Under the pieces are notes generated by a model that worked only from the letters and a program-made list of their open reading frames with translations, searched no databases and was not told the origin of the DNA. A stretch of DNA of 64,000 bases from Zhihengliuella salsuginis (GTDB lineage Bacteria; Actinomycetota; Actinomycetes; Actinomycetales; Micrococcaceae). The stretch lies in contig NZ_BMXK01000001.1 of the NCBI RefSeq assembly GCF_014651715.1, positions 1 to 64,000 of the forward strand. The letters are read 5' to 3'. A program made the translations under genes and the position numbers. Shown piece after piece: positions 7,692 through 16,759 of the stretch (position 1 is the first letter of the stretch; the number at the start of each line of letters is the position of its first letter).

Positions 7692-8876
7692 ATGCAATCC
7701 ACACCCTCGCTCCGGCGGGCGCGCCTGTCCGCCATGCTGGCCTTCGCCACCAACGGCGCCCTGCTCGCGACGCTCCTCGCCCGCTACGCCGAAGTCCAGG
7801 ACCTGCTCGGCGTCGGGACCGGCCTCTTCGGGCTGCTCGTCGTCGGCTACGTCCTCGGCGGCGCCGGGGCCTTCAACCTTCCCGGGGTCGTCCTGCGCCG
7901 GTTCGGGATGCGGGCCACGACCACCGTCGGCACCACCTGGGTGGCCGCCGCACTCTTCCTCGCGGTGGTCGGGATCGTCATGGGCCAGCCCTGGCTCTTC
8001 TTCGCGGCCCTGGTCCTTGCGGGCGCCGCCGACACCTGCGTCGACGTCGGGCAGAACGCCCAGGGCCTCAGGGTCCAGCAGGGGTACGGCCGTTCGCTGA
8101 TGAACTTCATGCACGCCGGTTGGAGCATCGGCGCGGCGCTCGGCGGCGCCGTCGGCACTCTCATGGCGACGCTCGACGTGCCGCTCCTGGCGCACATCGG
8201 CCTCTGGGGCGCGGTCTGCATCGGATCGATGTGGTGGGCCTCCCGCGGATTCCTCGCCGACGGGACCGCGGCCGCCGGGGACGCCCCCGCGGAGTCTCTG
8301 CGCGGGCGGCACGTGATGAAGATTCTCGTCCCGCTCGCCCTCGTCGCGCTGGCCGGGATCAGCGTCGAGGAGATCGCCAACAACTGGTCGGCGATCCTCC
8401 TCGCCACCGAACGCGGAGTCCCGCTGGGTTCCGCCGGCATCGGCCTGAGCGTCCTGCTGGCCGCGCAGTTCATCGGCCGCCTCCTCGGCGACCGTTTCAT
8501 CGACGCGCTCGGATCGCACCGCGCGCTGCTGATCAGCCTGGGGGTCGTGGTCGCGGGGATGCTGGCCGCGGCGTGGGCGCCGAACGCGGCGACGACCCTG
8601 CTCGGGCTGGCGCTCGCCGGCCTCGGCTGCGCGGTCACGGTCCCGGTGGCCTTCGCCGAGGCCGACGCCGTCCCCGGGCTGCCGCCCCACGCCGGTGTCA
8701 CCTGGATCAGCTGGGCCATGCGGGCCGCCACGATTACCCTCGCGCCCACCATCGGCGGCATCGCCACCCTGGCCTCCCTGCCGGTCGCGCTGACCGTGGT
8801 GACGGGCATCGCCGTCGTCGCACTGGTGCTCCAGCTCGGCAAACGGCCCCGCGCGGGCCGGGAGGCGGCGTCGTGA
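7692..8876 (+). CDS. MFS transporter, YbjJ-like
   Basis: This 394-residue membrane protein has about twelve hydrophobic helices and the pattern of the YbjJ/FucP-like branch of the major facilitator superfamily (FATNGALLATLLARYAEVQ near the start, then MNFMHAGWSIGAALGG near 140). It is probably an exporter or sugar-type carrier; the substrate is unknown. The ATG at 7692 lies just 30 bases from the divergent DeoR gene. The stop overlaps a methyltransferase GTG start (GTGA), so those two form one operon. Confidence 0.85.
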   Translation: MQSTPSLRRARLSAMLAFATNGALLATLLARYAEVQDLLGVGTGLFGLLVVGYVLGGAGAFNLPGVVLRRFGMRATTTVGTTWVAAALFLAVVGIVMGQPWLFFAALVLAGAADTCVDVGQNAQGLRVQQGYGRSLMNFMHAGWSIGAALGGAVGTLMATLDVPLLAHIGLWGAVCIGSMWWASRGFLADGTAAAGDAPAESLRGRHVMKILVPLALVALAGISVEEIANNWSAILLATERGVPLGSAGIGLSVLLAAQFIGRLLGDRFIDALGSHRALLISLGVVVAGMLAAAWAPNAATTLLGLALAGLGCAVTVPVAFAEADAVPGLPPHAGVTWISWAMRAATITLAPTIGGIATLASLPVALTVVTGIAVVALVLQLGKRPRAGREAAS

Positions 8877-9634
8877 GGGCCTTCGACGACCTGGTGGCGG
8901 AGGCGGCCGCCGCCGACGTGACCGGGTGGGGGTTCGAATTCCTGGACGGCCGGGCCGCCGAGGAGCGGCCGTGGTGGGGGTACGTTCGGCAGCAGGCCGA
9001 CGCGCTGTCCCAGTCTGAGGCGGCGCTCGACCTCGACACCGGTGGCGGGGAGGTGCTCGCCGAAGCGCTCGAGCTCGCCGCGCGGCGGCCGTCGGCGACC
9101 GCCGCGACCGAGGGGTGGGAGCCGAACCTGCTGCGGGCGCGCTCCCGGCTCGAACCGCTCGGCGTGCGCGTAGCGGCGGCGGCCCCCGGCGAAGCGCTGC
9201 CCTTCGCCGCCGGCGCCTTCGACCTCGTGACGAGCCGGCACCCGGTCGCGCCGGACTGGGCCGGGACCGCGCGCGTCCTCGCATCCGGCGGGCGGTACCT
9301 CGCCCAGCACGTCGGCCCTGCCTCGGCGTTCGAGCTCGTCGAGTACTTCCTCGGCCCGCAGCCGGAGGCCCGGAAGGGGCGGGACCCGGAACGCGAGGCC
9401 GAGCAGGCCCGGGCCGCCGACCTGGACGTGGACGAGCTGCTCACCGCGCGCTGCCGGATGGAGTTCCACGACGTCGGCGCGGTGGTCTGGATCCTGCGCA
9501 AGTGCCCGTGGTGGGTCCCCGACTTCACGCCCGAGCGCTACGCGGCGAAGCTGCGCGCTCTCGACGCCCGGCTGCGGCGGGAGCCCTTCGTCGCCCACTC
9601 GACGCGGCACCTGATCCGCGCGACGCGACGCTGA
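8873..9634 (+). CDS. SAM-dependent class I methyltransferase
   Basis: This 253-residue protein has a class I methyltransferase fold: motif I ALDLDTGGGEVLAEAL (about 50-65), an acidic strand end, and ASGGRYLAQHVGP (about 140) as the post-II region. It resembles the small UbiE/BioC-like methyltransferases common in actinobacteria, whose substrates are mostly unknown. The GTG start overlaps the MFS stop by four bases. A conserved C-terminal part (WWVPDFTPERY) follows the catalytic domain. Confidence 0.8.
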   Translation: MRAFDDLVAEAAAADVTGWGFEFLDGRAAEERPWWGYVRQQADALSQSEAALDLDTGGGEVLAEALELAARRPSATAATEGWEPNLLRARSRLEPLGVRVAAAAPGEALPFAAGAFDLVTSRHPVAPDWAGTARVLASGGRYLAQHVGPASAFELVEYFLGPQPEARKGRDPEREAEQARAADLDVDELLTARCRMEFHDVGAVVWILRKCPWWVPDFTPERYAAKLRALDARLRREPFVAHSTRHLIRATRR

Positions 9635-9660
9635 GCCGAACGCCGCCGTCGTCCTGAATC

Positions 9661-10446
9661 TCAGGTGACGCCGAGGCCGCTGAGGGCGTTCAGGCCCAGC
9701 AGCACCCCGAGGATGCCGACGACCCAGCCGATCGTCGCCCCGGCGTGCCTGCTCAACCAAGCTTCGAGGCGCCGCAGCGGAGCATCGACGACACGGTGCG
9801 CCACCAGGCGTCCCAGAACCACCAGCACGGCGGGCAGCAGCATGACCGCGCAGTAGAACAGGATCAGCACGATGCTGCCAGGCCAGGCCGGACCGGTGCC
9901 GGCGACCAGCCCGATGCCGGCGAGATACGGCAGCAGTGTCGGCAGCTCGAGCCCGACGGCGATGAACGCCAGCCCCAGCAGCGGCCCGAATCCGCCGGGC
10001 CCGTCGCCGACGGCGCGCTGCCTGAACCGGGTCATCCGGCCGGCGTTCCCCCGGCGCTCGTCGCGCCGCCGCTTGGCCTCCTTTCCGGAGGCCGTCATCG
10101 GGTCGAGCCGGAAGCTGTAGGCGAGCAGGCCGGCACCGACCGCGAGCTGTCCCACGAGGAGAGGCGAGGACTCCCCGGCGCGTTCGACGGCCCGCACGAG
10201 CCCGTCGCCGAAGAGGCTCAGCGCCCCGAGGAGGACGACGCCGACCGCCGCGTAGGCCCCGCCGACGACGGCGAGATAGGCGGCGATCCGGCCGGCGCGC
10301 AACCTCCCGGGAGCCAGAGCCAACCAGAGCGGGATGAGCAGCGTGCCGAAGCTCGTGGAGTCGAGCAGCGCCAGCACGGCGAGAACGCCCAGGAGCGGAG
10401 CGGGTCCGTCGCCGCCGAGCGCGGCCGCCACGTCTATTTCCGTCAT
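9661..10446 (-). CDS. GAP/LysE-like membrane protein (Sap family)
   Basis: This 261-residue protein has six or so membrane helices and a basic cytoplasmic loop (about 122-145, KEAKRRRDERRG). It fits the GAP family, which includes the mycobacterial sulfolipid-addressing protein Sap and is distantly related to LysE exporters. A role in moving lipids or small molecules across the membrane is possible but unproven. The gene is convergent with the methyltransferase gene and divergent from the histidine kinase gene 118 bases away. Confidence 0.72.
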   Translation of the reverse strand: MTEIDVAAALGGDGPAPLLGVLAVLALLDSTSFGTLLIPLWLALAPGRLRAGRIAAYLAVVGGAYAAVGVVLLGALSLFGDGLVRAVERAGESSPLLVGQLAVGAGLLAYSFRLDPMTASGKEAKRRRDERRGNAGRMTRFRQRAVGDGPGGFGPLLGLAFIAVGLELPTLLPYLAGIGLVAGTGPAWPGSIVLILFYCAVMLLPAVLVVLGRLVAHRVVDAPLRRLEAWLSRHAGATIGWVVGILGVLLGLNALSGLGVT

Positions 10447-10564
10447 GATCGAATCCTCCCGCGTGGCCGGCCGCCGGGGCATCGGTCCGAAGGAGGGAAC
10501 GCCCGCGGGGCCATCCCCCTTAAGTTGGAGGACGCGGAGGCGCTGCCCGTGGTCCAATACAAGC

Positions 10565-11776
10565 ATGCCCGCCCTGTTCGCCAGCAAGCACCTGCAGACC
10601 GCCGTCACCCTGGTGCTGTCCGTGCTGCTCGTCGCCGCCGGCTGGACGGGGATGTTCAACGTGGGGTGGTGGGAACCGGGGAACCGGCCCTCCGGGTGGT
10701 GGCACCTGCTGCCGCTCGCCCTCATGGTCCTGCCCCTGCTCGGCAAGCACCGCAGGCCCGTCGCCTCCCTGGTGGCGGCCGTCCCGATAGTCGCGGCCGA
10801 CGTCGCACTCGGCGGCAGCGTGGGGATCTGGCTGTGCGTCGCCGACTTGATCTACCACGTGGGGCTCAGGGCCTCACCGGGAGCCGTCCGGGCGGTCGCC
10901 GTCGTTTTCGGTGTTGGCAGTGTCGGAGCCGTCGTCGCGTCGTGGGTCGTCCAGGGGCCGTCAGCCGCGGTCGGCGCCGGTGTGAGCGCGGTGGCCCTGC
11001 TGCTCATGCCCCTCTGGTGGGCGTCGGAGGTGCGGCGCGGGTACCCGCTCTGGCCGCAGGGCTACGCGCGCAACGAGCTGGAGGCCGAGCGGAGCGCCGT
11101 ACTGTTCGAACTGCACGAGCGCCAGCAGCAGGCCGCGGTCGACGCCGAACGCCGCGGCATGGCGCGCGAGCTCCACGACACCGTGTCCGCGGAGATCTCC
11201 GCGATTGCACTCACGGCCGGCGCCGCGCTCGCCGGGGACGCGGACGAGGCCCGCGACCGGCGCGCGCTCGGGACGATCCGCGCCACGAGCGTCGGAGCCC
11301 TGGAATCGCTGCGCTCCATGGTCGCCCTGCTGCGATCCTCCGACTCGGGGGAGACGACGACACAGCTGCTGGGGGAGCCCGGGGCAGACTGGGACGACGC
11401 GCTGCACCGGGCCGAGACCCTGGGGCTCGACCTCGGCGTCGAGGGGCACCCGCCCGAATCGCTGCACCCGCGGGTGCGGCACGCCCTGACGCGGGCCCTC
11501 GGCGAGGCCCTGCACAACGCGGCCAAACACGGGGCCGGCGACGCCGCCGTCGTCGTGCGCGCCGACGAGGACACCGTGACGCTGACGGTCACGAACCGGA
11601 TGCCCGTCGACGCTCCCGCGCGGGTCCGCGGGACCGGGCTCATCGGGATGCGCGAGCGCGTGAGCGCCGCCGGCGGGACCATGACGGCCGGGCCGGCGCC
11701 GGACGGGAGCGGGCGGTGGCGCGTCGACGTCGAGGTGCCCAACACGCGGGCCGCCGAGCGGGAGGAAACGGGATGA
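10565..11776 (+). CDS. NarL-type sensor histidine kinase
   Basis: This 403-residue kinase has four or five N-terminal membrane helices (about 12-155), no large extracellular domain, then a HisKA_3 dimerisation region with phosphorylated His204 (ARELHDTVSAEISAIAL) and a GHKL ATPase domain (N-box EALHNAAKHG near 320, GTGLIGMRERV near 358). It would phosphorylate the response regulator whose gene overlaps its stop codon. The membrane part suggests it senses envelope stress or a lipophilic signal. Confidence 0.9.
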   Translation: MPALFASKHLQTAVTLVLSVLLVAAGWTGMFNVGWWEPGNRPSGWWHLLPLALMVLPLLGKHRRPVASLVAAVPIVAADVALGGSVGIWLCVADLIYHVGLRASPGAVRAVAVVFGVGSVGAVVASWVVQGPSAAVGAGVSAVALLLMPLWWASEVRRGYPLWPQGYARNELEAERSAVLFELHERQQQAAVDAERRGMARELHDTVSAEISAIALTAGAALAGDADEARDRRALGTIRATSVGALESLRSMVALLRSSDSGETTTQLLGEPGADWDDALHRAETLGLDLGVEGHPPESLHPRVRHALTRALGEALHNAAKHGAGDAAVVVRADEDTVTLTVTNRMPVDAPARVRGTGLIGMRERVSAAGGTMTAGPAPDGSGRWRVDVEVPNTRAAEREETG

Positions 11777-12429
11777 GCGGGACGGTGATCCGGGTGCTGA
11801 TCGCGGACGACCACGCCAGCGTGCGGGCGGGGCTGCTGCTGCTGCTCGGCATGGCCGGCGACATCGAGGTCGTCGGGGAGGCCGCCGACGGCGCGCTGGC
11901 GGTCGCCCAGGAGCGCGCCCTGCGGCCCGACGTCGTCCTGATGGACGCGCGCATGCCCGGGGTCGACGGCGTCGAGGCCACCCGGCGGATCGTCGCGAAC
12001 GCCGGCGCGGACGTGCTGATGCTGACGACGTTCGACCTCGACGAGATCGTCTTCGGCGCGCTCAAGGCCGGGGCGGCCGGGTTCCTGCTGAAGACGGTGG
12101 AGCCGCAGGACCTCTTCACCGCGATCCGCCGGGTCGCCGCGGGTGACGGGGTCGTCGCGCCCGAGGTCACCCGCCAGGTGCTGCGCCGGTTCGCCGCCGC
12201 GCCCGAGCCGGGGCCGGAAGCGCGCCCGGCGTACGCCCACGACCTGACACCCCGGGAGACCGACGTGCTGGTCGCCCTCGGGCAGGGGAAATCGAATGCG
12301 CAGATCGCCCAGGAGTTCGTGATCTCGTTGGCGACGGTCAAGTCCCATGTCTCCAGCGTGCTGGCCAAGACCGGCACGTCGAGCCGCATGCAGGCGGCGA
12401 TCGAGGCCCGCCGGGTCGGTCTGGTCTGA
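11773..12429 (+). CDS. NarL/LuxR-type response regulator
   Basis: This 218-residue regulator has a receiver domain (about 6-120) with acidic pocket Asp12-Asp13 and phosphoacceptor Asp58 (VVLMDARMPG), followed by a LuxR-type helix-turn-helix (about 155-212, LTPRETDVLVALGQGKSN and LATVKSHVSS). The ATG overlaps the kinase stop, so the pair is co-translated. No target gene is evident; the neighbouring GAP-family gene, divergent from the kinase, is the closest candidate. Confidence 0.93.
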   Translation: MSGTVIRVLIADDHASVRAGLLLLLGMAGDIEVVGEAADGALAVAQERALRPDVVLMDARMPGVDGVEATRRIVANAGADVLMLTTFDLDEIVFGALKAGAAGFLLKTVEPQDLFTAIRRVAAGDGVVAPEVTRQVLRRFAAAPEPGPEARPAYAHDLTPRETDVLVALGQGKSNAQIAQEFVISLATVKSHVSSVLAKTGTSSRMQAAIEARRVGLV

Positions 12430-12441
12430 GCGGGCCGGGCG

Positions 12442-12813
12442 CTACATCCAGAGCACGTTGCGGCGCTCGTGCTCCTCGACGCGGTACCGGAACATGCGCT
12501 CCAGCAGCTCGGCCGGGAGCGGGGCGCCGTAGGGCAGCCGGATCGAGCCCTTGCCGGTCCCCCAGCCGTCCAGGTCCGGAAGGAAGGCCTCGAGCGTGCT
12601 CGGGGTGAAGACGATGTTGGCGTGCGCGGTGTGCCCGGAGAACATGTAGAGGATCGTCCCGCTCGCGTGGACGTAGGCGGGCTGGTTCCAGCGCACCTCC
12701 TCGGTGGTGCCGTTCGCGTCGTCGCGGCACAGCGACCGCAGCCGGGTGAGCAGGTCCAGCGCGGAGCCCTCGAAGCCGGACAGGTACTCGTCGACACTGC
12801 TGATCTTCGCCAT
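12442..12813 (-). CDS. DUF1801 (YdhG-like) protein
   Basis: This 123-residue protein fits the small DUF1801/YdhG family, recognisable from TEEVRWNQPAYVHASGTIL and the C-terminal pattern GSIRLPYGAPLP. The fold is known but no activity is established. It is convergent with the response regulator gene (12 bases between stops) and divergent from a glyoxalase-fold gene. Confidence 0.75.
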   Translation of the reverse strand: MAKISSVDEYLSGFEGSALDLLTRLRSLCRDDANGTTEEVRWNQPAYVHASGTILYMFSGHTAHANIVFTPSTLEAFLPDLDGWGTGKGSIRLPYGAPLPAELLERMFRYRVEEHERRNVLWM

Positions 12814-12881
12814 GGCACGATTCTGGATCCTCGGCCGCCGGAAGTCGAGACATGCGCCGGCATCCGGCGTAGCCTGCCTCC

Positions 12882-13319
12882 ATGAGCGCACTCGGCCAGC
12901 AGGCCCACTTCATCACGCTGTCCACGCCCGACCTGGACGCGTCCCGCGAGTTCTACGTCGACGCCCTCGGCTGGGAGCCGCTCCTGGACGTGCCCGGCGA
13001 GATCATCTTCTTCCAGATCGCTCCCGGCACCGTCCTCGGGCTCTTCGACGCCGACAAGTTCGGCCAGGACCTCGGCGGCGCCCCCGCCGCCGGCGCCAGC
13101 GGCGTCACGCTCGCCCACAACGTCGGCACCCGCGACGGCGTGGGCGACGTCGTGCGCCAGATGGAGGCGGCCGGAGGCCGCGTGCTGACGCCGCCGGAGG
13201 ACGGGGCGTTCGGCGGGATCTTCCACGCCCACGTGGCCGACCCCAACGGGGTGGTCTGGGAGATCGCCCACAACCCCGGCTGGACCGTGCGCGACGACGG
13301 CCGGGTCGTCCTCGGATGA
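12882..13319 (+). CDS. VOC-superfamily (glyoxalase/bleomycin-resistance fold) protein
   Basis: This 145-residue protein has two beta-alpha-beta-beta-beta units, with [10 protein letters not shown] near 25 and the closing [17 protein letters not shown] near 120. Members of this fold include metal-dependent isomerases, dioxygenases and drug-binding proteins; the substrate cannot be read here. TAGCCT lies just upstream of the ATG, so the mRNA may be nearly leaderless. Confidence 0.8.
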   Translation: MSALGQQAHFITLSTPDLDASREFYVDALGWEPLLDVPGEIIFFQIAPGTVLGLFDADKFGQDLGGAPAAGASGVTLAHNVGTRDGVGDVVRQMEAAGGRVLTPPEDGAFGGIFHAHVADPNGVVWEIAHNPGWTVRDDGRVVLG

Positions 13320-13338
13320 TCACCTGACTCCGCCGTCG

Positions 13339-13367
13339 GTGACCCGCGCGGACTCCGGCTATAGATT
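13339..13367 (+). promoter_or_regulatory. Putative promoter of alpha-mannosidase gene
   Basis: GTGACC (13339-13344) and TAGATT (13362-13367) are 17 bases apart. Transcription would start near 13374, leaving a short leader before the ATG at 13404. Confidence 0.45.
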
Positions 13368-13403
13368 GGGGTGCAACGGGAAGCACCGACGATGGGAGCC
13401 CCA

Positions 13404-16400
13404 ATGCACGACGACGTCCCCCTGACCGTCGGCCGCGCCACGCGCGTGCTCGCCGAGCGGATCCGGCCGGCCGTGCACGCTGTCAGCGTGCCTCTGACCG
13501 CGGCGTGCCGCGCGCTGGACGGCGAGCCGATCGCCCCCGCGGACGGGCTGGCCCTCGACTTCGGCGAATACGCCGTGGGCGAGACGTGGGGCCCGGCCTG
13601 GGGGACCACCTGGTTCCGGCTGACCGGGCGGATCCCCGCGGACTGGGCGGGCGAGCGGGTGGAGGCCGTGATCGACCTCGGCTTCGACGCCGACCTGACC
13701 GGCTTCCAGTGCGAGGGCCTCGTCTACCTGCCGGACGGCACCCCGGTGAAGTCCCTGAACCCGCGCAACCAGTGGGTCGTGCTGGCGGAGGAGGCCGAGG
13801 GCGGCGAGCGCGTCGAGTTCTACATCGAGGCCGCGTCCAACCCCGTGCTGCTCGACCGTCACCCGTTCCTGCCGACGCAGCAGGGCGACGTCCGGACGTC
13901 GTCGGCGGAGCCCCTGTACACGTCGCGGCGCATGGACCTGGCGGTCTTCGCCGCCGAGGTGCACGAGCTCGCCCTCGATCTCGAGGTCCTGCTCGAGCTG
14001 CAGGCCGAGCTGCCGGAGACCTCGCCCCGCCGGATGCGGGTGCTGCAGGCGCTCGACGACGCCCTCGACGCCCTCGACCTGCAGGACGTCCGCGGCACCG
14101 CGGACGCGGCCCGCCGGGAGCTCGAGCCCGCGCTGGCCTCCCCGGCGGAGTCCTCCGCCCACCGGATCAAGGCGATCGGCCACGCACACATCGACTCCGC
14201 GTGGCTGTGGCCGGTGCGCGAGACGATCCGCAAGGTCGCCCGCACCGCCTCGAGCATGACCGCGCTGATCGGCGAGACGGACGACTTCCTCTACGGCATG
14301 TCGAGCGCGCAGCAGTTCGCGTGGCTCAAGGAGCACCGCCCGGAGGTCTTCGCCCGGGTCAAGGAGGCGGTCGACGCCGGCCGTTTCGTCCCGTTGGGCG
14401 GCATGTGGGTCGAATCGGACACGGTCATGCCATCCGGCGAGTCCTTGGTGCGACAGTTCCTGTACGGACAGCGGTTCTTCGAGCGCGAGTTCGGGATCCG
14501 CTGCAAGGGCGTGTGGCTGCCGGACAGCTTCGGCTACTCGCCGGCCCTGCCGCAGCTGATGCGCCGGGCCGGGTTCGAGTGGTTCTTCACCCAGAAGATC
14601 TCGTGGAACCAGGTCAACAGGTTCCCGCACCACACGTTCGACTGGGAGGGCATCGACGGCTCCCGCGTCTTCAGCCATTTCCCGCCCATGGACACCTACA
14701 ACTCCCGGCTCTCCGGCGAGGAGCTCGCCCGCGCGAGCCGCCAGTTCCGCGAGTCCCGCCACGCCACCTCATCCATCGCCCCGGTCGGCTGGGGCGACGG
14801 CGGCGGCGGCGCCACCCGCGAGATGACCGGCAAGGCCGCCCGCCTGCGAGACCTCGAGGGCAGCGCCCGCGTCGAGTGGCAGCACCCGGACGACTTCTTC
14901 GAGGGCGCCAAGGCGGAGCTGCCGTCCCCGCCCGTCTGGGTGGGGGAGCTCTACCTGGAGCTGCACCGGGCCACGCTCACGAGCCAGCACCAGATGAAGC
15001 AGGGCAACCGCCGCACCGAGCACCTGCTCGTGGCGGCGGAGCTCTGGGCCGCGACCGCCGCGCTGAACACGGACGTCGAGTACCCGTACGAGCAGCTGGA
15101 CCGCCTCTGGGAGACGGTGCTCCTGCACCAGTTCCACGACATCCTGCCGGGCACCTCCATCGCCTGGGTGCACCGCGAGGCGGCCGCGAGCTACGCCCGC
15201 GTCGAGGAGGATGCGCGCGCGATCGTCACCGGCGCCCTCGCGGCCCTCGCCGGTTCCGGCGACGACCGGCTCGTCGCCAACGCCTCCGCGTTCGACGCCC
15301 CGGCGGCCGGGGTTCGCGCGGTCCCGGCCGGCGGCATCGCCGCCGCGGGCACCGTGCACGACGACGCCGCGGCAGCGGGTGCGCCGGTGAGTGTTGCGGA
15401 GGGTGCGGGCGGGCTGGTGCTGGACAACGGCGTCGTGCGCGTGGCGCTGGACGCGGCCGGGCACGTGGTCTCCGCGGTCGAGGCGGCGACCGGGCGCGAG
15501 GCCGTCCCGGCAGGGGAGAGCGCCAACGTGCTGCGCCTGCACCAGGATTTCCCGAACAGGTGGGACGCGTGGGACATCGACCGCTTCTACCGGAACACCG
15601 TGACGATCATCGACGGTGTCGACGAGCTCACGCACGCGGCGACTCCGTCAGGAGGGGCGGCCGTGACGATCCGGCGCAGCTTCGGCGAATCGCGGGTGAC
15701 GCAGCGGCTGGTCCTCGAGCCGGGGAGCCGGACCCTGCGGATCGAGCAGGAGACGGACTGGCACGAGACCGAGAAGTTCCTCAAGGCCGCGTTCCCGCTC
15801 GACATCGCCGCGCGGGAGACGGTCGCCGAGACCCAGTTCGGCGTCCAGCGGCGGCCCACGCACACGAACACGAGCTGGGAGGCCGCGAAATTCGAGACCT
15901 CCATGCACCGGTTCGTGCTGGTCTCCGAGGAGGACTTCGGGGTCGCGCTGGTCAACGACTCGATCTACGGGTTCGACGTGCTGCGGGACGTCGTGGACGG
16001 CGACGCGACCACGACGATCGGGCTGTCGCTGCTGCGGGCGCCGCGCTTCCCCGACCCGGAGACCGACCAGGGCCGCCAGAGCCACGTGTACGGGCTGATG
16101 GTCGGCGCGGACATCGCCTCCGCGACCGCGGAGGCGACCGTGCTGAACACGCCGCCGCTCGAATTCTCCGGCGATGCCGCGCGCGCCGGGGCACTGCGGC
16201 CGGTGGTCGCGGTCGCCGGCGGCGCCGGGACGGCTCCGGTGCGGTCCGCGGTCAAGCTGGCCGCCGACCGGTCCGGCGACGTCGTCGTGCGCGTCTATGA
16301 AGCCGAGGGGCGGCGCGGCGAGGCCGTGCTGCAGCTCGACCCGGAGCTCGGGTTCCGGGCGGCCGCGGCCGTCTCCCTGCTCGAGGAGCCGACGGATGAT

Positions 16401-16490
16401 GCCCCGGAGCTGGCCTTCGATGCCGCCGCGGCGGAGGTGCGGTTCCGGATCCGGCCGTTCGAGGTCGTCACGGTGCGCCTGAGCCGCTAG
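13404..16490 (+). CDS. Alpha-mannosidase, glycoside hydrolase family 38
   Basis: This 1028-residue enzyme would remove alpha-linked mannose from glycans or mannosides. No signal peptide is seen, so it is probably cytoplasmic. An N-terminal beta domain (about 1-245) precedes the GH38 catalytic domain (about 253-530), with the zinc-binding GHAHIDSAWLW (His260) and the nucleophile Asp374 in WLPDSFGYSP. Middle and C-terminal beta domains follow (about 640-1028). I chose ATG 13404 because MHDD fits the usual family start and GGGAG lies five bases upstream; ATG 13392 and GTG 13371 are in frame. It stands alone, with its own terminator. Confidence 0.93.
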   Translation: MHDDVPLTVGRATRVLAERIRPAVHAVSVPLTAACRALDGEPIAPADGLALDFGEYAVGETWGPAWGTTWFRLTGRIPADWAGERVEAVIDLGFDADLTGFQCEGLVYLPDGTPVKSLNPRNQWVVLAEEAEGGERVEFYIEAASNPVLLDRHPFLPTQQGDVRTSSAEPLYTSRRMDLAVFAAEVHELALDLEVLLELQAELPETSPRRMRVLQALDDALDALDLQDVRGTADAARRELEPALASPAESSAHRIKAIGHAHIDSAWLWPVRETIRKVARTASSMTALIGETDDFLYGMSSAQQFAWLKEHRPEVFARVKEAVDAGRFVPLGGMWVESDTVMPSGESLVRQFLYGQRFFEREFGIRCKGVWLPDSFGYSPALPQLMRRAGFEWFFTQKISWNQVNRFPHHTFDWEGIDGSRVFSHFPPMDTYNSRLSGEELARASRQFRESRHATSSIAPVGWGDGGGGATREMTGKAARLRDLEGSARVEWQHPDDFFEGAKAELPSPPVWVGELYLELHRATLTSQHQMKQGNRRTEHLLVAAELWAATAALNTDVEYPYEQLDRLWETVLLHQFHDILPGTSIAWVHREAAASYARVEEDARAIVTGALAALAGSGDDRLVANASAFDAPAAGVRAVPAGGIAAAGTVHDDAAAAGAPVSVAEGAGGLVLDNGVVRVALDAAGHVVSAVEAATGREAVPAGESANVLRLHQDFPNRWDAWDIDRFYRNTVTIIDGVDELTHAATPSGGAAVTIRRSFGESRVTQRLVLEPGSRTLRIEQETDWHETEKFLKAAFPLDIAARETVAETQFGVQRRPTHTNTSWEAAKFETSMHRFVLVSEEDFGVALVNDSIYGFDVLRDVVDGDATTTIGLSLLRAPRFPDPETDQGRQSHVYGLMVGADIASATAEATVLNTPPLEFSGDAARAGALRPVVAVAGGAGTAPVRSAVKLAADRSGDVVVRVYEAEGRRGEAVLQLDPELGFRAAAAVSLLEEPTDDAPELAFDAAAAEVRFRIRPFEVVTVRLSR

Positions 16491-16524
16491 CCGGCCCCGT
16501 CCAGGGGCCGGGGCGGGGGAGCGC

Positions 16525-16565
16525 GAAGGAGCCCTCCGGGCCGTGGCGGCCGGGAGGGCTCCTTC
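16525..16565 (+). terminator. Terminator after alpha-mannosidase
   Basis: GAAGGAGCCCTCC (16525-16537) pairs with GGAGGGCTCCTTC (16553-16565), a perfect 13-bp stem, followed by a TCT run. Confidence 0.8.
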
Positions 16566-16611
16566 TCTGCTCGGATCGGGGCGGGTCCGCGGATCCAGTG
16601 GTTACAGTGCG

Positions 16612-16695
16612 ACGTCCACGACTGCGTCCAGGGCGGCCTCGACGTCGGCGGCCGCATCGGCTGCGATGTCGGCGGGGGTCGGACCGGCCGGTGAA
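16612..16695 (-). pseudogene. Remnant coding tail resembling a secreted-protein C-terminus
   Basis: One minus-strand frame reads AGPTPADIAADAAADVEAAL followed by DAVVDVAL and a TAA stop (16612-16614). It has no start codon or ribosome site of its own. Its Ala/Asp/Val helical composition resembles the C-terminal half of the secreted protein just upstream (16760-17476), with the terminator hairpin 16701-16737 between them. It may be what is left of a second copy. It could also be chance reading of GC-rich DNA. Confidence 0.35.
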
Positions 16696-16700
16696 ACGCG

Positions 16701-16737
16701 GAAACGCCCGCGGATCGACGTGATCCGCGGGCGCTTC
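16701..16737 (-). terminator. Terminator of the DLP-repeat gene
   Basis: CGCCCGCGGATC and GATCCGCGGGCG form a perfect 12-bp stem with a short loop. It lies 23 bases downstream of the stop of the secreted protein gene. Confidence 0.75.
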
Positions 16738-16759
16738 CGGGCGGTGCGGCGTGCGGAGT

